Below are positions 59,612 to 64,000 of a DNA stretch of 64,000 nucleotides, piece after piece. The DNA comes from Paludicola sp. MB14-C6 (GTDB lineage: Bacteria; Bacillota; Clostridia; Oscillospirales; Ruminococcaceae): NCBI RefSeq assembly GCF_030908625.1, contig NZ_CP133133.1, positions 1,860,001 through 1,924,000 on the forward strand, given 5' to 3'. A program made the position numbers and the translations under genes. How positions within the stretch are numbered: position 1 is the first letter of the stretch; every line of letters begins with the position of its first letter. The notes beneath the pieces were generated by a model, which worked only from the letters and a program-made list of their open reading frames with translations, was not told the origin of the DNA and searched no databases.

Positions 59612-59711
59612 TACTTTTTAAAGAAAACTTTTCAAAAAAGCACTGTCCTTATTTTGGTAATTATAAGTATTCTTGTCGATAATATAAAAGAAAGGATACG
59701 GTACTATCATA

Positions 59712-59880
59712 TCGTGCTTTTTTCCAAATTCCAATCTTCAATAAAAGCAATATTATGTATTTGTCAGTTACCATTCATTTTTCTAAAGCATTGGTCTACT
59801 CTCTGATACCGGTTTAAGGTGACTAAAGAATTCAATATAAAGTTTTTGCTACTAATCTTTTGATAAGTGATTGTTTGCAT
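59712..59880 (-). pseudogene. truncated GNAT acetyltransferase copy
   Basis: Copy of the first 55 codons of the GNAT gene at 33061-33597 (MQTITYQKISSKNF-) with a nonsense codon in place of Trp in FRKMNGN*, and no continuation beyond about 59712. It lies in the right direct repeat. It is clearly non-functional. Confidence 0.85.
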
Positions 59881-60020
59881 ATAATATGCTCCTTTTTAAA
59901 TTTATTGTGTTGATTTTAGAAGCAATACTTTTCATCACAATCACGCTCCTTTAAAAAAGTTAATTGCCTGTTTAGCAATTGTAAGATTATTTAAATAATC
60001 CTAGGAATATTATAGAACAA

Positions 60021-60052
60021 GTCTCCCGAAAAAGTAATTGATTTCGGGAGAC
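60021..60052 (-). terminator. terminator of melA
   Basis: GTCTCCCGAAA / TTTCGGGAGAC, ten bases after the melA stop on the minus strand. The same hairpin at 33738-33769 precedes the GNAT gene in the left repeat. Confidence 0.75.
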
Positions 60053-60062
60053 ACTTGTTTTT

Positions 60063-61379
60063 TTATTCATATTTAGGTAGCCAATCGCCATGTTCTGCAA
60101 TTAAATCATCACATAGGTTGCGAATTTCATCTGGTGATAATTCAGCAGACGTATGAGGGTCAAGCATTGCCGCCATATAAATGTATTCTTTTTTGCGGGT
60201 AACAGCAGCTTGAATTGTAAGCAGATGCACATTGATATGCAAGCGGTCGATGGCAGCACATTGTTCTGGTAATTCTCCAACGTAGCAAGGATTTATACCG
60301 TTGCGGTCAATCAAACATGGAACCTCAACACAAGCGTTTGAATGTAGGTTTGAAATCAATCCATTGTTGATTACATTGCCATGCACACGGAATGGAATAT
60401 CCGTTTCCATTGCTTTAATGATAAAAGATGCAAATTCATAGGTCTTTTCGTGGCTTAATTGGGTGTTGTGGACTAAGTCTTGTTTCATCTTTTCCCAACC
60501 TGCAATTTGGTTAATGCAACGACGAGGGTACTCATCCAATGGAATATTATAACGTTCAATTAATTCTGGGTATTTTGATTTAATGTACCATGCACTATAC
60601 TCAGAACAATGTTCGGATGATTCAGTAATATAATATCCGAAACGATCCATCATATCTAGACGAACGAGGTCATTTTTTCTAGTCTCGTAGGTTTCTTCTA
60701 ATTTTGCACGACGTTTAATTTCGGGATATAAATCGTTACCTTCTAAATCTGTTATTTTTGTTAGCCATGCTAAGTGGTTGATGCCAGCTATCTCCCATTT
60801 ACATTTATCAATATACTCTGTCATGCCAACATCAGTAAGTAAAGCTTTTGCACAAACTTGAACGCTATGGCAAAGACCAATTGTTTTAATATTGGTATAG
60901 CGTTGCATAAAACCACTTAGAATAGACATGGGATTTGTGTAGTTAATAAATAGTGCATTTGGACAAAGCTCTTCCATATCGTTTGCAAATTCTTTCATAA
61001 CGGGAATGGTACGAAGACCTCTAAAAATACCGCCGATTCCGAGTGTATCACCAATGGTTTGACGCAGTCCATATTTTTTAGGAACTTCAAAGTCTGTTAT
61101 GGTACATGGATCATATAAACCAACTTGAATAGCATTGACAACATAGTTAGCTCCAGCTAAAGATTCTCTACGGTTCAGTGTTGCAGAAAGAGTAATATCG
61201 GTTCTACCTGAATTTGCAATAATGTTGCGAATCATTTTTGTTGAATCTTCAAGACGTACTGGGTCAATGTCGTGCAAAGCAATATCCAATGGCGTGATTT
61301 CAGGAGTTAAAATACAGTCTCCTAATACGTTTTTTGCAAATACAGAGCTTCCGGCACCCATAAAAGCGATTTTTGGCAT
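60063..61379 (-). CDS. melA: GH4 alpha-galactosidase
   Basis: NAD+- and Mn2+-dependent glycosidase of family 4; MelA-type members hydrolyse alpha-galactosides such as melibiose. The Rossmann start is KIAFMGAGSSVFAKNVLGD; then ALHDIDPVRLEDS, NAIQVGLYDPCTITDFEVPK, INYTNPMSILSGF and the metal-binding LCHSVQ follow, in the MelA order (alpha-galactosidase-type rather than 6-phospho-glucosidase-type). The length of 438 aa is complete. It diverges from an AraC regulator, and galM is at 8.5 kb. An AAACGGAGGTT ribosome binding site precedes it. Confidence 0.9.
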   Translation of the reverse strand: MPKIAFMGAGSSVFAKNVLGDCILTPEITPLDIALHDIDPVRLEDSTKMIRNIIANSGRTDITLSATLNRRESLAGANYVVNAIQVGLYDPCTITDFEVPKKYGLRQTIGDTLGIGGIFRGLRTIPVMKEFANDMEELCPNALFINYTNPMSILSGFMQRYTNIKTIGLCHSVQVCAKALLTDVGMTEYIDKCKWEIAGINHLAWLTKITDLEGNDLYPEIKRRAKLEETYETRKNDLVRLDMMDRFGYYITESSEHCSEYSAWYIKSKYPELIERYNIPLDEYPRRCINQIAGWEKMKQDLVHNTQLSHEKTYEFASFIIKAMETDIPFRVHGNVINNGLISNLHSNACVEVPCLIDRNGINPCYVGELPEQCAAIDRLHINVHLLTIQAAVTRKKEYIYMAAMLDPHTSAELSPDEIRNLCDDLIAEHGDWLPKYE

Positions 61380-61423
61380 AATTATAACCTCCGTTTAAGT
61401 TGAAATTAAGTTGAGATATTGAT

Positions 61424-61504
61424 AACAAATTTGTTAAGGATAGTGTAAGCCTTTTTTATGAAATATGCGATACAAATATGTTGTTCATATTTGCAAATTT
61501 GTTG
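61424..61504. promoter_or_regulatory. operator-like sites between melA and araC genes
   Basis: A perfect 12-base palindrome AACAAATTTGTT at 61424-61435 and a related sequence ATTTGCAAATTTGTTG at 61489-61504 (with ATTTGCAAAT palindromic). The common AAATTTGTT core suggests binding sites for the divergent AraC regulator, or for catabolite control. Confidence 0.45.
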
Positions 61505-61554
61505 TATTGGGTATATAATAGGTCTTGAAAATAAAGTGATAGGAGTGTAGCAGT

Positions 61555-62373
61555 ATGAAACAATTGGGACTTAAGCATTATATGCTTGACCGAGCAACGA
61601 ATTCGTCCCTATGGGTTTGCCAATGCGGCTGGGAAATCTGCAAAAGTACTCATACATTTGGTCCCGCAGTTCGAGATCATTATTTGCTTCATTATGTCGT
61701 TGATGGCCATGGATATTTCAAAAATCAAAGCGGAGAATATCGCTTGTCAAAAGGACAGGGATTTTTGATTACTCCGGGGGAAACAACAATTTATTGGGCA
61801 GATAGAGAAGAACCATGGGAATATTATTGGGTAGGCTTTAAAGGCGTTGATGCTGAGCTTTTACTTGAGCTGTGTTCGTTAAGTATGGCAACTCCCATTG
61901 TTCGTTGTGATGAAACCGAAGAAGTAAAGAAGATGTTTTCAGAAATGTTTCAATCCTATACCCAAAGCAATTCAAGAGAATATTCTATGTTAGGATATTT
62001 TTATTTAATTTTAGCTAATTTGATGTCACAAACTAAGCAAAATGGATATACGAGTTCCAACGTTAAAATGTATATTAATAATGCAATTGAATATATCAAT
62101 AATAATTATTCATACGACATCAACATCACAAAGCTTTCCGATTATATCGGGATTGATCGAACATATCTTTATCGCATTTTTATGGATTATATTAATATTT
62201 CTCCGGAACAGTATTTATTAAAGGTAAGAATGACAAAAGCCGCTAATTTGTTAAAGACTACGGAACATTCCGTACTGCAAATAGCGTTATCTACGGGATA
62301 TAAAGATGCTTCTCATTTTTCAACTACGTTCAAAAAATATTTTAACGTAAGCCCAAGCGATTATAGAAAATAA
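61555..62373 (+). CDS. AraC family transcriptional regulator (probable melA activator)
   Basis: A 272-aa regulator. The N-terminal cupin-like sensor (about 30-165) includes HYLLHYVVDGHGYFKNQSGE and GQGFLITPGETTIYWA. The C-terminal AraC DNA-binding domain (about 175-272) has INITKLSDYIGIDRTYLYRIF and the second HTH VLQIALSTGYKDASHFSTTF KKYFNVSPSDYRK. It is divergent from melA across 175 bases, the MelR/RafR-type layout. Ligand probably an alpha-galactoside. Confidence 0.88.
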   Translation: MKQLGLKHYMLDRATNSSLWVCQCGWEICKSTHTFGPAVRDHYLLHYVVDGHGYFKNQSGEYRLSKGQGFLITPGETTIYWADREEPWEYYWVGFKGVDAELLLELCSLSMATPIVRCDETEEVKKMFSEMFQSYTQSNSREYSMLGYFYLILANLMSQTKQNGYTSSNVKMYINNAIEYINNNYSYDINITKLSDYIGIDRTYLYRIFMDYINISPEQYLLKVRMTKAANLLKTTEHSVLQIALSTGYKDASHFSTTFKKYFNVSPSDYRK

Positions 62374-62447
62374 AAATTTTCTACTAAAAATTGACAAACG
62401 AAAAGTGCAATGTTATAATATTGGTAATTAACGAAAGGAGCATCATT

Positions 62448-62792
62448 ATGGATAATAACATGTCACAACGATTTACTCAACAAGACATCCAAGCAACAAA
62501 AGGTCTAGCGTGTTTATCTTATCTTGGCATATTACTTTTGATCCCTTTACTAGTCAATAAAAACTCTGCATTTACAAAATATCATGTAAATCAAGGACTA
62601 ATTTTGTTAATTATTGAAGCAATAACAATTGGTTTGGCCTTTGTTCTAGGTCTTATTCCTTTTGTTGGTGCGTTTATCCTATGGGTTCTAAGAATAGCTA
62701 TCATTGCTTTGGCAGTTATAGGTATTGTAAATTGTGTTGAAGGTTTTGCAAAACCACTTCCAGTGATTGGTGGAATTCAAATTATCAAATAA
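62448..62792 (+). CDS. small membrane protein (DUF4870-like)
   Basis: A 114-aa protein with three hydrophobic spans. SAFTKYHVNQGLILLIIEAI is typical of the DUF4870/Tic20-like family (YHxxQGL). FVLGLIPFVGAFILWVLRIA follows. Function unknown. Start 62448 follows AAAGGAGCATCATT; the longer frame is rejected. It lies 36 bases before the LiaF-like gene and is probably co-transcribed. Confidence 0.78.
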   Translation: MDNNMSQRFTQQDIQATKGLACLSYLGILLLIPLLVNKNSAFTKYHVNQGLILLIIEAITIGLAFVLGLIPFVGAFILWVLRIAIIALAVIGIVNCVEGFAKPLPVIGGIQIIK

Positions 62793-62828
62793 CGATTGCT
62801 TTTACTCGCAAATATAAGGAGACAACAT

Positions 62829-63596
62829 ATGAAAAAAAATATTGCGCCCTTGCTGTTTGGAATTGTGTTCATTCTTGCAGGGATAGGCTATGTCGGTGCT
62901 ATCTTTTTCAATTGGGATTTTAGCATCTTCTTTGACGGATGGTGGACATTATTCATTATCATCCCATCTTTTATCAGTATGCTTTCAAACGGGCCAAGAG
63001 CCTTTAACGTAGGTGCATTTATTATCGGTATATTGCTATTGCTTGAAGCTCAAGATATTATTCCAAATAATAAATTTGGATTCATTATTTTTGCAACCAT
63101 TATTCTTTATATTGGTATAGTAATGATAATACGCTACTTTAAAGGCCCTAAAGTATCAACAAATACGTATACATACACTGCTACAGATGGTTCTTCTTTT
63201 CAGTATACGCAAACTCCGAACGGGCAACCTGAAGCAAACCCAAATAAAAGCTGGAGTTATGACAATGAGCCACAACCATGTTATACAGCCATTTTATCAG
63301 GCGTTGACGCTAAAAATACTTCAACCGATTTCTTAGGAGCAAAAGTGAGTGCAATACTAGGCGGTGTTGATTTGGATTTACGTGATGTTGTAATAACAAG
63401 AGATATTATAATTCATGTAACTGCAATTATGGGCGGAATTGATATTCTTGCTCCGAGAAATGTAAGAATTGCGTTGAACAAAACCGACATAATGGGTGCA
63501 TCTGAGTGTAAAGCAATGTCACAAGCGCCGGATGCAAACGTTCCACTTGTTACTTTTATATGTACAACTGTAATGGGCGGAATTGATATTAAGTAA
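62829..63596 (+). CDS. LiaF-like membrane protein
   Basis: A 255-aa protein with four N-terminal hydrophobic spans (about residues 6-115) followed by a cytosolic or surface beta-helix-type region: CYTAILSGVDAKN, KVSAILGGVDLDLRDV, VTAIMGGIDILAPRN and TVMGGIDIK. The repeated GGxD/GGID pattern is that of the C-terminal domain of LiaF and DUF1707/cell-wall-active-antibiotic-response proteins. LiaF modulates a cell-envelope stress kinase, but no LiaSR genes are adjacent. Start 62829 is set by AAGGAG. Confidence 0.75.
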   Translation: MKKNIAPLLFGIVFILAGIGYVGAIFFNWDFSIFFDGWWTLFIIIPSFISMLSNGPRAFNVGAFIIGILLLLEAQDIIPNNKFGFIIFATIILYIGIVMIIRYFKGPKVSTNTYTYTATDGSSFQYTQTPNGQPEANPNKSWSYDNEPQPCYTAILSGVDAKNTSTDFLGAKVSAILGGVDLDLRDVVITRDIIIHVTAIMGGIDILAPRNVRIALNKTDIMGASECKAMSQAPDANVPLVTFICTTVMGGIDIK

Positions 63597-63612
63597 TTTT
63601 CTTCATTTGACG

Positions 63613-63638
63613 AAACCACACGCGTGAGCGTGTGGTTT
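63613..63638 (+). terminator. hairpin after the LiaF-like gene
   Basis: AAACCACACGC / GCGTGTGGTTT around GTGA. The T-run is short (TTTGT), so termination may be partial. Confidence 0.65.
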
Positions 63639-63683
63639 GTCGGTTATATTATGATTAAAAAATATATCTATTAGGAGGGGCAT

Positions 63684-64000
63684 ATGCCAAGAAAATCAAA
63701 TAAAGGCTATGGAAACGAGAGCATATCCTCGTTAAAAGGTGCGGAACGTGTAAGACGTCGTCCTGGTGTTATTTTTGGTTCCGATGGAATAGAGGGCTGT
63801 CAACATTCTATTTTTGAAATTTTGTCTAACTCTATCGACGAGGCAAGAGAGGGACATGGTAATCGAATCATTATTACTCGTTTTAAAGACCATTCTATCG
63901 AAGTACAAGATTTTGGACGAGGTTGTCCGGTGGATTACAACGAAGCAGAACAACGCTATAACTGGGAATTGGTATTTTGTGAGTTATATGCAGGTGGTAA
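63684..64000 (+). CDS. type II topoisomerase B subunit (ParE/GyrB-like), 5' part
   Basis: Partial gene cut by the window end (105 codons). The GHKL ATPase start is visible: LKGAERVRRRPGVIFGSDG, EILSNSIDEAREG (ATP-Mg binding Asn/Asp/Glu), VQDFGRGCPVDY (DxGxG motif variant) and FCELYAGG before the end. The DxGxG motif and short N-terminus with ESISSLKGAERVRRRP fit the ParE-like topoisomerase IV B subunit found in Clostridia more than housekeeping GyrB. AGGAGGGG ribosome binding site. Confidence 0.85.
   Translation, partial: MPRKSNKGYGNESISSLKGAERVRRRPGVIFGSDGIEGCQHSIFEILSNSIDEAREGHGNRIIITRFKDHSIEVQDFGRGCPVDYNEAEQRYNWELVFCELYAGG

Larger units (their letters stand above)
59712..60058. repeat. 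direct repeat bordering the island, right copy
   Basis: Same orientation and about 95% identity to 33428-33775. In this copy the terminator keeps its T-run (TTGTTTTTTTATT) and directly follows melA on the minus strand, which suggests the ancestral order melA, terminator, GNAT gene. The sequence between the two copies is the island. Confidence 0.85.

Overview
The window is AT-rich DNA from a Gram-positive anaerobe, most likely a gut member of class Clostridia (Oscillospirales/Ruminococcaceae-like). This is an inference. It rests on class B sortases, a SpoIID-type protein, an anaerobic sulfatase-maturase, a Met T-box, the alpha2-type glycyl-tRNA synthetase, strong AGGAGG ribosome binding sites, and palindromic intergenic repeats of a kind common in that group.

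Layout. 1-7.3 kb (+): cysteine desulfurase and ThiI (tRNA thiolation), then three class B sortases interleaved with a CinA C-terminal amidase, then a SpoIID-like wall protein. 7.4-17.6 kb (+): radical SAM sulfatase-maturase, galactose mutarotase, a four-gene Gld-type ABC transporter operon (ATPase, permease, GldG-like, DUF4340), AcpS, Nnr and small membrane proteins. 17.8-33.6 kb: housekeeping and metabolic genes on both strands (PrmA, GlyS, AzlCD, MATE, nucleoside phosphorylase, MetY, antiporter, ABC-F, lysoplasmalogenase-like, ALDH, GNAT). Two leader RNAs are readable here: a T-box with a Met specifier before metY, and a fluoride (crcB-type) riboswitch with its own promoter before a cation/proton antiporter.

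33.8-59.7 kb is an accessory island of about 26 kb, bracketed by an imperfect direct repeat of about 347 bp (33428-33775 and 59712-60058). The repeat is the 5' end of the GNAT gene plus its upstream terminator, so the melA terminator and the GNAT gene appear to have been neighbours before the island arrived. The island opens with a decapitated XRE regulator and an ImmA/IrrE peptidase. A run of single-gene units follows on one strand: ANT(6)-like nucleotidyltransferase, methyltransferase, VOC protein, a small unknown, a SEFIR-domain defence-type protein, an AbiJ-N-terminus-like fragment and a peptide deformylase pseudogene. Several of their spacers share the motif CATTATAGCAAT. Then come two very large secreted GH85 endo-beta-N-acetylglucosaminidases with near-identical tails and NPQTGD/NAQTGD sorting signals, with debris of a further copy between them. 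An IS3-family element split by two near-identical IS256-type elements follows, then an orphan drug-leader-like minus-strand transcription unit and tRNA-Leu(TAA).

60-64 kb returns to chromosomal genes: a GH4 alpha-galactosidase (melA) divergent from an AraC regulator, two small membrane proteins (one LiaF-like), and the start of a type II topoisomerase B subunit.

Together the sortases (2.5-6.1 kb) and the wall-anchored GH85 enzymes (41-54 kb) suggest a surface glycan-foraging system: sortases of the type that reads N/SPxTG-like signals, and two substrates with such signals. The link is inferred, not shown. No CRISPR array, rRNA, integrase or conjugation genes were seen.
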